Positions 34,764-45,629 of a stretch of 64,000 nucleotides of DNA are shown in pieces. Positions within the stretch are counted from its first letter, which is position 1, and every line of letters starts with the position of its first letter. The notes under the pieces are model-generated. The model had not been told where the DNA came from, ran no database searches, and saw only the letters and a list, made by a program, of their open reading frames with translations. The stretch comes from Aquatica leii (lineage: Eukaryota; Arthropoda; Insecta; Coleoptera; Lampyridae): positions 21,452,354 through 21,516,353 of the forward strand of contig CM069432.1 in NCBI GenBank assembly GCA_035610365.1, given 5' to 3'. The translations under genes and the position numbers were made by a program.

Positions 34764-35375
34764 TGTAGCACTGTTTTTCGGGTGTTGCCGCGTCACAAAA
34801 CTTTCTTCTAACGTTTCGCTGATCATTAAGAAGGAGAATCAAGCTAAGCTTCCTGTGGAGACATCGTCAGAAACACATGCTTACTTACCCTACGTTGCCA
34901 GAGTCACTGTCACTAAAGAGGGTTCTAGGAAAGAAGAACATCACTACACGTTATAACACAGTGAAGAAAATAGATCAGCTTATACCTTCTAATAAAGATC
35001 AACTCCCAAGACTACACACCAAAGGTATATACAAATTAGAGTGTATGTGCGGCAAGAGTTACATCGGTCAAACAGGGGAGGAGCATTCAGTGCAGGGTTA
35101 AAGAACTTCAACCGTGAGGATGGATACAGATTAAGCAACACATGTAGATCTACGATGCGTGAAGAACATGCAAGAAGTCATTAGACGTCTATGAACGCAA
35201 ATCAACAGACCAGAACGGACACGGATTAGCGGAGCGGAGCCGTAAGACGGTGTATAACGAGGAACGCAAGACGATAACATCAGTCTTTAGAAATCTTTTG
35301 AAGAAGCTGACAGCATGATCAGCGAAACGTTAAGAGAAAGTTTTGTGATGCGGCAACACCCGAAAAACAGTACTA
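34764..35375 (+). mobile_element. Penelope-like fragment bounded by 61-bp inverted arms
   Basis: The arms 34766-34826 and 35315-35375 are reverse complements at about 57 of 61 positions. Each contains a GATCAGCGAAACGTTA block (or its complement) and a GTGTTGCCGC block. Between them is a GIY-YIG endonuclease fragment. Inverted terminal structures with a nearby GAAAC motif recall the pseudo-LTRs with hammerhead ribozymes of Penelope-like elements. RT is absent. I infer a deleted derivative. Confidence 0.65.
34877..35290 (+). pseudogene. Penelope-like GIY-YIG endonuclease remnant
   Basis: The plus strand gives YLPYVARVTVTKEG in one frame. In the next it gives LRKKNITTRYNTVKKIDQLI followed by GIYKLECMCGKSYIGQTG, the GIY-YIG motif with the spaced Cys pair that is usual in this family. 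The preceding LPYV and KK segments match the linker between RT and the nuclease. After about 35095 the frame is lost, and the KEH and KSAVAEH helices expected next are not clear. The nuclease makes the nick that primes Penelope-like retrotransposition; this copy lacks RT and cannot act. Confidence 0.8.
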
Positions 35376-35424
35376 CAAATTCAGTTTTGTAAACCTATGA
35401 TTGAAAAACTTGAACAATATCCTA

Positions 35425-35885
35425 ACGTTTTAAAAAACATTGGTTTTTTGATGAATGCATATTCCTTTTAAACGGGCAGGTTAACAAACAAAATTGTCGT
35501 TATTGGAGTAATAAAAACCCGCGTATTGTGCAAGAGGATTGCAGCCAATATCTTTAAAAACTAAATGTTTGGGCTGGCATTCTAGGAAATAATTTTTTTG
35601 GATTTTTGTTCCTGAATGAAAACCTTGCAGGTGATATTTTGGTATATTTGCTTGAAAACACAATGAAGCCGTCGATTTTCCAAACTTTGGAAGATCAAAT
35701 AGATGGCTAGCTGCGATTGGTCGTAGAAAAGCAATCGAGTGGTCACAGCGATCGCATGATTTGACCTTGCTAGATTTCTTTTTATGATGATGAAGATGAA
35801 CCCAGCAGATCTACGACTTGCAGCAACGAATTATCAACGTTTGTCGTTTCATCACTACTGAGACATTCTAAAAAGTGAGGCAAAA
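35425..35885 (+). pseudogene. Tc1/mariner-superfamily transposase remnant
   Basis: The plus strand reads FDECIFLLNGQVNKQNCRYW (first catalytic Asp), NPRIVQEDCSQYL, then LNVWAGILGNNFFGF and LAGDILVYLLENTMKPSIFQ. After a gap come GRRKAIEWSQRSHDL and LLDFFL, where the third catalytic residue sits, and IYDLQQRIINVCRFITTETF. The pattern NVWAGIL, IEWPxRSxDLTPLDFFLWG is a widespread arthropod mariner-type transposase. The middle segment with the second Asp is deleted and several stops are present. Terminal repeats are not identified; a MITE lies 300 bp downstream. Confidence 0.85.
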
Positions 35886-36190
35886 AGCAGAATTTTCACT
35901 ATTTTTCTGTTTAGAAAAAAACTGTGAACATTTTAAACAATTCTTGTAATTATTTTTCCAAATGTTGGTATGATCGGGGACCATTTGTAAGTGAGTGTGT
36001 GCCACTGATCATTTCAACTTTGTTCCCCCTTCGTATTCTCAAAACGAGTTTATGAAATTGCTGATATTAGTTTTTGTTGTAAATATACTCCCAACTCAAG
36101 TTTTCAAATTGATGTACTATATATTCATTAATTAATTAAATTTAAAATTTAATAAAATATAATAAAATCAAAACTTGTTTGATCTAAGTA

Positions 36191-36761
36191 CCTCAAACCT
36201 GTTTTTGTGCGGTCTTTTTTTGTGCGATTTTTTTTGTGCGGTCTTTTTTTGTGCAATTTTTTTTATGCGGTAAGTGAAAATTTCAATCAAATTGAACATA
36301 ATTGACGAAGTTATCAATAAAAAAAATAGTAGAATTGATCGGCCATTTAGTTTTTTCGATTTTTCATATGTGAATGTATTTCATCACATTACATAAGTAT
36401 GCGTCAGCCAATTACAAGAATTTCCATGTAAATAGGTAAATCAAAGCATACGTTTTGAAAAAATTTGTATGTGTAAAATAAGCACAAAATATTTAAAAAT
36501 GTTCGCAGGTGTATTTTCAAAATTAAATTCCAAAACGTTTTGCGAAATTCCAAGTATGTACTAGTTATTTCGTAAGGTTTTGAGTTATTTTAAACGTGAG
36601 ACTTTTTTTATGCGGTCCCTATTTACCGCATAAAAAAAATACTTTTTAATTGTGTTCCAAAAACTATATTTTACAGCTACTGCTTGTGAAATTTTGTGCG
36701 ATTTTTTTATGCGTTTTCTTTTATGCGGTCCCTACCCACCGCACAAAAACAGGTTTGAGTG
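36191..36761. mobile_element. 571-bp MITE with TA target duplication
   Basis: Terminal inverted repeats of about 23 bp (CTCAAACCTGTTTTTGTGCG at the left, its complement at the right) are flanked by TA on both sides (36189-36190 and 36762-36763). Inside the left end the motif TGTGCGGTC or TGTGCGATT recurs every 15-20 bp between T-runs, and near 36610 a short palindrome ATGCGGTCC...TTTACCGCAT occurs. There is no coding capacity. This fits a non-autonomous Tc1/mariner-type element. Confidence 0.88.
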
Positions 36762-36763
36762 TA

Positions 36764-37444
36764 ATTCGAAGACGGCAGTGTAAAGAAAATTATTCAAGTC
36801 TAAGTAAATAAGTGATTAACGTGTGTGCGATAAATCTACGGTGTATAACCTTGTACGTGACTTTAATGTAAACAAGCGTTAGTGTTTAAATAAATAGAAG
36901 TTATCCGCGGACTTTATCTTCGTGTAAGTGATAGTGCTATGCATAAATTATAGTGTAAGTGTTTTTTTTTAATATTCTTAGATTTAATTAGCTCGGTTAG
37001 TTTAACAGTGTACATGTTTTTAGTATAAATAAAATAAATTAGTTTTAATAATATTAATAACACAACAATATTATATACGCCTGTGTATAGGTTTTTTTTT
37101 CTTTATTGTCTAGTAATTGCACAAATGTATTTTTATTAAATAGTTATTTTTAAAGTTATGCGTCCAGACGTCAGCACGTTGGTAATTTGTCAGCAATACG
37201 TCATAACAATAATATACACTTTTTTATTGTTTACAAAAATTGTCTGAGTGTTTTTCTTATTGTTCATACCATTCTTAATAGGCTACTAAAATTCAAACTT
37301 GCAAAAGCAGTAAAAACGACGTTTTACCATTTTATAATTGATTATAAGTTTCAGGATAAATATAGAAACGTAATTATCACAATTTTATTTTTTTTTCTCT
37401 TCTTTTTTTTTGTTTTTATTGGGCGGTTGGTTGGGCACAAATTT
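36764..37444. other. Unassigned AT-rich stretch
   Basis: No coding motif; long T-runs near 37385-37420 just left of the solo LTR. Confidence 0.4.
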
Positions 37445-38942
37445 TGTTACAAGCTTTTCGGTTTTACGAACGTTGCACGACCAACTCACAATAGTCGGAG
37501 GTAGGGGAGGTTCACAGGAAATATGCTTAAGGGCGCCAGAGCTGATCCAAAGTAACACTTCTGTCTTGCTCACGACAGACGGTCCAAACTTGTAACCCAA
37601 TTAAAGGTTCGTAATCCTTATACTCGGCTGTTCGAGTAGCCCAAATTAGTTAGTCGATAACAATAACCACAGGAGAGAGAAAATTAACAAGAGAGCTTAA
37701 CGATTTTAATCACTTCAAGATGTGAATGGCAAACAATAACAAGAATATATGAACTTTCTACATTCATCCGTACTTGGAAGATTTTTAAATATAATTAACA
37801 AATATCACAGCTTTAACTTAGTACAGTAGCAGATTAACCGCTATACATTGAATTTTCAAATCATAAATACTAGAACTACTAATAAGCATTAACAAGTGTA
37901 GCAAACTTTGATTTCGAAACACATACGGTTTACAGGATTTTATAGAAGATTTTGTACGTGAATGCCCGCAGTATCGGCAACACACAATACACATGTAAAG
38001 TAAGTCGAAGTAAATATCCTTCACCCACACACAGTATGCGATACAGTAAAATGAATGATTACAGTTACCTTATTGGTAGATAAGCAATCCATATATATGC
38101 GATCGTTAATATGGATCAAAATTCTATGAGTAATTTTCGTGACAACGATATACACAAAAAAATCAATTAAATCCACTCACCCGAAGTCCAATTTCCACTA
38201 TCGTGAAGAAAACGTTTTCCCCCTCCAGTGGCCTGTAATAATTATTTAAACACAAATCGTGTCACACACCAACTCACAAAGAATAGTAAGCTAAAAAATT
38301 TTGATTAATAATTCATTAAGTATTGTATAAAAACCCGGTGTATCGAATACTGTAAGTAGCAATTCAGAATAGGTGGCTGATAACACAATCGACTTCTTCA
38401 TTAAGCACTTTATAGAACCCCAGTGTATCGAATAATGTAAGTAGTAATTTAGAACAGGTAGCTGATAACACAATCGACTAATACACAGGTAGTAACATCT
38501 CCCACGGTAAGGCTTATCGAGACCTCGTTTTCGTGGCGTAGAAAACGCCTTCCAAAGCGTATGTGTGCGGTAACGTTATTTCTTAGTAAGAATTCACCAT
38601 TCCTTTATTGAAAACGTACATGTGCTCGAAGCGGATAGAAAATGGCTGTTCAAGGAAGAAAGAATTACAAACTAATTTTAATAAAACGACAGCAATTATC
38701 TTACCCTGTGACGCCTCAAATATTTTATGCACTTAATGTAATTACAATTTGATTTCCATTATTCCGGATGGTATTGGAAGAAATTACTTAAGACGCACCG
38801 ACCATTTTAGACAATCGACAGCTTCGCAAGTTTGTCGTAAAAATGACAGTCGCGAGCAAAAATCGGTAGAGGGCGTCAAAACCGGAATCTAATTTCAATT
38901 CAATATACAGAGTCGTTCGTAATGAAAATTTCGTACGTAACA
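37445..38942 (+). mobile_element. Solo LTR, family S, copy 3
   Basis: Direct-orientation relative of 3917-5311, from TGTTACAAGC to CGTACGTAACA (1498 bp). It shares the ACTCACAATAGTCGG, ATATGCTTAAGGG and CTTATACTCGGCTGTTCGAG blocks with copy 1. The flanks are ATTT on the left and TATTT on the right, so a 4-bp duplication is visible only if one T was added. An internal 85-bp tandem duplication at 38311-38479 explains most of the extra length. Confidence 0.88.
38311..38479 (+). repeat. 85-bp tandem duplication inside solo LTR copy 3
   Basis: Two adjacent copies offset by 85 bp share GTGTATCGAATA, TGTAAGTAG and GCTGATAACACAATCGACT. Copy 1 has a single version. Confidence 0.85.
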
Positions 38943-41340
38943 TATTTTCAAGTTACTTAACACGTTAAGTAACTGATTCAATTAGGTTTATGGTTAGCTT
39001 TGTTTTAAACGTACAGTCAATACGTAATTTTTGTAATAATAATTAATTTTTGAGTATATATTATAGTCAAATAAAACTACCAAAAAATGTATTTATTTTA
39101 CGTCAACAAAAGAACTTGAATTTACTTATATTACTTTACTGCACAGAGAAACAAATATGTTTAAAGGTGTCCGTTTTATAGACATACATTATTTATAAAC
39201 CTTCGAATGCGTGTTTCTTTTTATTTAGATAGAAAGCAAAATTTTATGGATAAAAACGAAATAAATGCATATTAGTGTTCACGAAAAATTTAATTCAACC
39301 TTACTATTATGTAATTTAAATTATCAACTTTACACACGCAAATTGTTTATATTTGAAAGCTACAGCGCTATAGATAAATAAAAGTCGTTTTGGTTTAATA
39401 CGAAAGTTTAATATTTACATAGAAAAACAATTAAAATTTAATTAGTTGTAATTATTCCAAGGGTTGAACTAGACTTTAAATTCTAATATTTTTATGGTAA
39501 ATATAAATTACCGGATTACGATTTAATTTAATTTTGCTAATGAGCTTTGTGACTGCAAAAATGTTTACTACAATGACATTCGATGTAATTGAATAACAAG
39601 TCCTTTATTAATACCATTTGTGGTTTACAAATTAGAGACCCGAACAATTTCACCGGATCCGGAAAATGTCTTCGTTCCCTATCGAACTGACTGTTTCAAA
39701 AGCGGGTTATTATCTACTGTAATGAAAATCAAAGAACCTTAACAAATATTTTCGATCTTTAAATACGTTTCTAACTATATTTTCTGTTTGTTAATTTTAG
39801 AAAAATGTCTATTTTAAATTCTTAGAAAATCGGATAGAGACATAACAGATTTAAATAGTGCCAAAAACAATTATATAAAAAATTTAAAACTAATTTTAGA
39901 TGAATTACCGTTACGCACTGCATACTTTGAATTTTTGTGTTGCTAATGTAATTAAGAATTCTTTACCGTGATTACTTATTCTAAATTGCTCACACAAAGC
40001 TATTTTTTTTAATTTAATTTTAAAACAATTTAACATTTCTTTGTCTGTTATAAGTAAAATTTTTTTTTCTATTTTTTATGGAAAAAAAACCGGCACTAAT
40101 TACCACGGAAAATTGTCTTTTAGTCGAACGGGCTTGGATAGCAAATTTGTCATTTTTTGGTACAATAATAAATCAAACCAACGTTAACAAGCTACGTTTC
40201 TTATACTATTAGCGATCACAATTTTAAATGCATAAGTTAGATTTATTAAATATTAATCACTACAGAGCTTTTTGTGCTAGAGAAACCCTACAGTGTTTCC
40301 ACTTAATTGTTTGAGTATAGATACTTGATCTTTCAAGTTGTGCAACTAACATCTAACAAGAGACTAAGAATGGATTGTTGGTTGCTACAAGATTTGGTTT
40401 TTCCAATAGATACGTACATGATCATGACATCAGTAATTAATCTTTGGATTTTGTACGATTGTTGGTACTAGTAACCTATCTGTAGGTACATTTTAATATT
40501 AGAATAAACAAAAAAGTAATAAAATGGTGTGTCAGTTGAACATTTCATTATGCAGTTTTCATATACAATACAAAATTACAATAAAAATTTTCTTTAAATT
40601 CGAAAAATGTAATAACTGTTCAAAATACAAATAGCTAGGTCGAATGCCTAAAGTTCACCAAATAGCTTACTTTAGATTGATTTACAAGAAATTAGCATAA
40701 GCAGAGCTGCCTAGGGAGTGTTCGTCCTCAGCATCTTAACTATGCAGCGCAATATAAAAACAGCTGTAAATGGAAACGTTTTTTTCCTACTTTTTGCATT
40801 ATTTTTTTTTAAATGTCTATTATTTGGAATAATTTAACTTGCACGTTGATTCTGTTATAAATTTAGTTATATAATATACATATATGTATTTCTATAATAA
40901 ATCGTAACTTAAACATCAATTTCGTAAAACGAATTGTTAGTTTAATTTTACATATTTAAAATTTTAAAAAAATTATAACAGAATTAGTTCAGCATAACTT
41001 GATAATCCAATGATAAATAATATAATAATCTAATAAATTTTGATAGTAATTTAGGTTTTGAAAGTTTTGGTAATATGTATTCAGTCCTACAATACCAACA
41101 TTCCAGTTCAATAAAAATTTGTTACATGCAATTTTTTAATAAAAGAAACTTGCATTGGATTGGTAACGAAGTTTTACTCGGTGCTAAGTACAGTGCCGCG
41201 CCGATGCTTAGTGGCGCCTGTGCGCAAAAGTTTAAGTAAAAACAAACAAATATCTATTCAGATGACAATAATACAAGAAAAATAAAAATTAAAAAATCGG
41301 CACTTTACCAAAAATTCACTTTTATATGGTGAATATCTAT
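38943..41340. other. Unassigned AT-rich stretch
   Basis: No recognisable coding motif or shared repeat on either strand. Confidence 0.4.
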
Positions 41341-41344
41341 TTGA

Positions 41345-41800
41345 TAACTATTCTTGACCCATGGTCGACCTTAAATAATTTTTTATTAGCTATCATTTGA
41401 AGGATTTTTCTGCAGTGGCAATAGATAGGGTAAAGTGAGTAGAATTCTAATAGCAACTGCTAAGTTTGGATATACTGCAATCAAATCATTATACAATAGA
41501 AACTGTAAAATTTTAAATATATCCTTTTTTCAATCTCTTGACATGGGCTGGATTTTTACAATTTCGTCGTATGAATCGTCTCCATCTATATCTAAATTAT
41601 CGTTAAATCTCAGTTTTTTTTGCAACTTTTTGCACGAAAGTCTTAGCCTTATTTGCGATTTTTCAGGAGTTTCGTCTAAATGGGATAGAAATTGAAGGGC
41701 GTCTATGTGATTTTCTAATGAGAAAAATCTTTCATTGACTGAAATTAATGCTTGATGGATAAAAATGTTTGTAAAAATAGATACATATAATAAATAAAAT
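41345..41800 (-). pseudogene. hAT transposase C-terminal dimerisation domain
   Basis: In minus orientation: QALISVNERFFSLENHIDAL, then LRLSCKKLQKKLRFNDNLDI and DGDDSYDEIVKIQPM. After a stop come DIFKILQFLLYNDLIAVYPN and LAVAIRILLTLP. In another frame, SIATAEKSF, then LIKNYLRSTMGQE. This is the hAT C-terminal dimerisation module (TLPVTTATAERSFSKLKLIKNYLRS in relatives) preceded by the helices seen in ZMYM-like hAT proteins. The catalytic core and terminal repeats are not seen, so only the 3' end of the gene remains, with two stops and one frameshift. Confidence 0.82.
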
Positions 41801-43045
41801 AACTGATTGACTTTACCTGCGACTACCGTGGAAAGTGAGCGATGTTCCTCTACGTAAAAAAAATTAAATCATTTCTACACAATCGGCAATACTATGAAAT
41901 GAATGAATCGTGTGCATTTCTATGCTAAGCATTTAAAAATCTTCCAATAAAAACTGTAAATTTTTATAAATCATTTTGGTAATTGTAAAGATAGACAAAT
42001 ATCTTAAATCTTAATCTTAAATATAACTGATCTTAAATAAGAAACGTGTTAATGTAAGAATGTTTTTTTTTTGACTTTGCGATAAATGTGTTTTTTTAAA
42101 TGACCCTGTATGGTTGACCACCAACCGCCACTGTTTAAATTTCTAAATTATCGTGGGAGATTTGGAATTTTGATTGTCCAATTCCTTCAGACCTGGCGCC
42201 TGTGTGCCCCGCACACATTGCACACATAGATCGCGCGGCCCTGGCTCAGTAGTAATAGAATGGATTAAATTAAAAATCTGTAACCAATTGGAAAATTTAG
42301 AAATGGGGTTAAACAGGTGTTGAAACGTCAAACTAACCTCTGATCCGTGTTAAACAGAGGTCACGTTATCGGTTGAATGCGCGTTAAGCAACTTACCTTA
42401 AAAACTCATTGATCTAAATGTGTAATTAAGTAACACAACAAAAAAAACATGCGATAGAAAAAAATGAACAAAAGTTTCGTTACACTTGATCAATTTAACA
42501 GTTATTATATAAAAATAAAATAAAAATGAAATGCACAATCAAAATTCAAACACAAAATTAATTCGCAATTGAACGGTAAATGCAAAAATTAGTTAAAAAA
42601 ACAAAATACAAAATTGTACTTATTAATTACATTAATTTAGATTAGATTAATTGTCTTAAATTGTAAATCACAAAATGTACATTTGCCCAAAGCACAACGG
42701 AATCGTCGTAAAATAGATATAAGCCCAAATTTACTATTCTGCTATGAACGACGTTAAAGAATCCACCGTAAGACCTTGTCAAATTGCGTATTCATAATTC
42801 GCCGTAAAGAACCTAAGACTAATTTTTGATAAAAGTTGTGAACCGTTAAATGAGCGAAGATTAAAGCATAGTTTTTTAACTGAACTTTTACCAAATTAGT
42901 TCGTACTAAAACTACCCCATGTTAGCACAAAGCTGAGAGTTTTTAAAGCATAATTACAATACGAAGACCGACAGTCAACTAACTTATTAATGAAATACGT
43001 TTTCTTTTATAAATTTCGTACTTACCGCAAACAGTGCTTTATAAA
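41801..43045. other. Unassigned
   Basis: AT-rich apart from a short GC-rich patch at 42185-42250. No motif recognised. Confidence 0.4.
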
Positions 43046-43807
43046 TGTTACCGTTGCCACTTCCCCAAACGATTCCACCACTACCTGCGCTTACTTCAGC
43101 CAATCAAAACCGTCGCCCTACTACCGCTACCACCTCTACAACACCCGAGGGCATTTAGAGGGTTTAAACGAAGATTCCCGAGCTGAAAAAATCACTCTCT
43201 CTTAGTCCCTAGTCGAAAAGACGTGAACTGCAAAAGTCTACACTGCTTAATGGACACCTGAGGCTGGGTATCCAGCTCACGGTTCCCTCGCCTCCTCCAC
43301 CACCGTTGTAATTACGTCGCCTTACGACGATCGCATCACCGCCCGCAACCAGGTCTACGTATCCAGCCGTAACCGCCATCTGCGCCGTTGGTCTCACCTG
43401 CGTAGCAGTAGTCCGCCCGGTACCCGCCGTTCGCGTCGCACGCCACCTACAGCCGTGTTCGCACCTGAGGCTGCCGCTGCCGTCGTAGCACGCGCTGTAG
43501 CCGTCGACCATCGCCTTTTTTTGCCGCAGCCACGAACCTACGAGCAGCCGCGCTACGCCGCCCGCCATGGTCTCGTTACGACCCCACCACTGCTGTTGTT
43601 GCTGGCCCATCGCTCAACATCGGGTATAGTGACAGTGACCACGTTAGATACGACATTTATATTGTACAATTAGCTTTAGTTTATTTATTGTAAATAGTTT
43701 ATTGTATATTATCATTCCACAATAATCATCTTCACCACCTACGGCCCATCACCGGACCGTTGCTGACCGTAGCTTATCGCAAACCAACTCGTTCTCCCCC
43801 GGTAACA
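43046..43807 (+). repeat. LTR of a GC-richer retroelement (left)
   Basis: 762 bp, starting TGTTACCG and ending CGGTAACA, followed at once by a primer-site-like TTGGCACCC. A TTTATTTATTGTAAATAG stretch near the right end provides the polyadenylation region. Much of 43270-43620 is GC-rich. A diverged homologue in reverse orientation lies at 45630-46380; shared blocks are ACAACACCC, TTTAGAGGGTTTAAA, CCCGAGCTGAA and CCGTAACCGCCATCTGCGCC. Open frames here on both strands (43209-43610 and 43455-43673) are composition effects. Confidence 0.82.
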
Positions 43808-43808
43808 A

Positions 43809-43817
43809 TTGGCACCC
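43809..43817 (+). promoter_or_regulatory. Primer-binding site (TTGGCACCC)
   Basis: One base inside the left LTR, at the position where the tRNA primer site is expected. The same TTGGCACC core follows the LTR at 30573-31945 and is embedded in the gypsy A LTRs. The tRNA is not assigned. Confidence 0.6.
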
Positions 43818-43888
43818 TAGAACTGGGGCTCATTCGGAAGCAACGCGCACCGACCCACACCTGAGAAGTTTCTACCGCATTCAACCAG

Positions 43889-44160
43889 CGTCCGCCGAGA
43901 CGACAACTACCGCATCTAACTAGCGTCCGCCGAGACGACGTCTACCGCATTCAACCAGCCTCCGCCGAGACGACAACTACCGCATCAAACCAGCGTCCAT
44001 CAAGACGACAACTACCGCATTTAACTAGCGTCCGCCGAGACGACATCTACCGCATTCAACTAGCGTCCGCCGGGACGACAACTATTGCATCCAACCATCG
44101 CATCGTCCGCCAAGGCGATGACCTACCAACTCCAATTATCGTTCGCTGAGACGACATTAC
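43889..44160 (+). repeat. 35-bp minisatellite in the retroelement leader
   Basis: Unit starts at 43889, 43924, 43959, 43994, 44029 and 44064 are exactly 35 bp apart, followed by two more degenerate units at about 44104 and 44140. The consensus contains CGTCCGCCGAGACGAC and TACCGCAT. It lies between the primer site and gag. Confidence 0.93.
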
Positions 44161-44226
44161 CTTAAATCCCGGCCTGGACCCGGTAAACTTCAGTAGCGCA
44201 CATTGCCCACATCATCAACGGCCACA

Positions 44227-45132
44227 ATGAATGTCAACCAAGTCGACAATCTATTGGCAACACTTCGCTAATTGCTACTAAGTTAAATCACTTGCCGGCT
44301 ATTGCCAACGTTTAGCGGAGACCTGACCGAAGACCCGGTAGCGTTCATACGTCAACTTGAACTGCGATTTCAAGAAGAACCAACCACCGAGGAGCAGCGT
44401 CTTTCCTTGACGAGGCGAGCTTTGAAAGGTCGAGCAGCAGAATAGTGGAACATTTACGCCGACTTTGCTACACGCTTCCAAGAGTTCAAGGATTTCTTTC
44501 TGGAAAAGTTTGCTGGATATCAACCGACGCCAAATGCTGATGCATTAAACCACCACCATTACGAAACCAAGTCCGAAACGATGTCGGAGCCCCTCCAGCA
44601 TCCGGCATTCGCTTCCAATCTTTCATCCGCTTTCGAGCCGACATTGGAAAGCAAAGCATCAACCAAACTATCTCTAATATTTACCGCCGAAACACAAAAA
44701 CCAGAATCTGCCACTACATCACACGTTGCCGTGAACTTATCTTTGGCCTGCCTTCAGGAACTCTACCGACTATGTATGCAGACAGTCTTAACGATACCAA
44801 GTCTGCAACCAGTGGAAACACACTCGACAGAAGGAGACCCACAAGAACTTCACCAACCTACGAAAGTAACCAGTTCTGAGAAGTTAGTGACGCTATTCAC
44901 CGACGTGAACCCACATCCCGTTTATTTTGAGGGCGCACAACCATGCTGCTCTAAAATTGCTTTCATGGCGCAGATTTTGCAGTCACTGGTAGCCGCTCTA
45001 GCAAAAGAAAACGAAGAGGATTCTCATGCTTCTAAAGTGAAGAAACGGGCCTTTTACCAAACTTCAAGAACCCATACGGCTACTCAAAACTCCAAACAAC
45101 GACGCTGTCTTTCAATACCGCCTACTCAATAA
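44227..45132 (+). pseudogene. gag: Retrotransposon gag remnant
   Basis: An ATG at 44227 (MNVNQVDNLLATLR) is followed by a stop. In another frame the capsid region reads PTFSGDLTEDPVAFIRQLEL, RFQEEPTTEEQRLSLTRRA and LKGRAAE, then a TAG where a second Trp is expected (AAEWW), then NIYADFATRFQEFKDFFLEK. This is a gag core of the gypsy type. Downstream the frame stays open as 44581-45132 but gag-like words (LPSGTLPTMYADS) appear in a different frame, so that open frame is partly out of register. No zinc knuckle or pol follows. Confidence 0.75.
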
Positions 45133-45629
45133 ATTCCGGCGCCTCCAGAATTTGGGAAAGAAACTCCACAGCCGGTGTTTTAAAAGAGGAAGCCCGACAA
45201 CCGCAGATCATTCCACTTTGGAAATCAGTGCTGGTTAAGACACCTTACCTTAATGGGCGGCTGAGTCTGGCCGTCCGGCACTTACTTTAAGTGGCAGTCA
45301 ACGGAGAGCAGACTACCGAGAGTAGGCAGATTGAGACCTGGTACCTACATCGCACCTCCGCTCCGCATCGCCGTTTGCCGCAACGCGTATTATACTCGTA
45401 CTAGTCTTTTATACATATTATTATTATTAGGATTATTATTATTGTAGTTTTAAATTGTATATACGTTTGTTGTTTATTCGTTCTTATTTTTAATATAATT
45501 TTATCAACTTATCGTTTATCATTATCAATCTTGCGCCTTCGTCGTATCGAAATACTGCCGATTCACACGCGACGGTCCAATACCGCGTTCGCTGCCTTTT
45601 TTCGATAACACGCGCTACAGTAACATAAC
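45133..45629. other. Unassigned, between gag remnant and inverted LTR
   Basis: Contains a TAT/ATT-rich tract near 45415-45445. No coding motif. Confidence 0.4.

Noticed and set aside
37438..38947. ATTT/TATTT flanks of solo LTR copy 3 as a proven target duplication
   Set aside because: They match only if one base is added; kept as imperfect and not counted as evidence.
43209..43673. Overlapping long open frames on both strands, one Gly/Arg-rich and one Ala/Thr-rich
   Set aside because: They lie in a GC-rich LTR where stop codons are rare; low-complexity composition and no domain.
44581..45132. 183-codon open frame considered as an independent gene
   Set aside because: Its upstream continuation is gag capsid sequence, and gag-like words appear in another frame inside it; it is part of the gag remnant.
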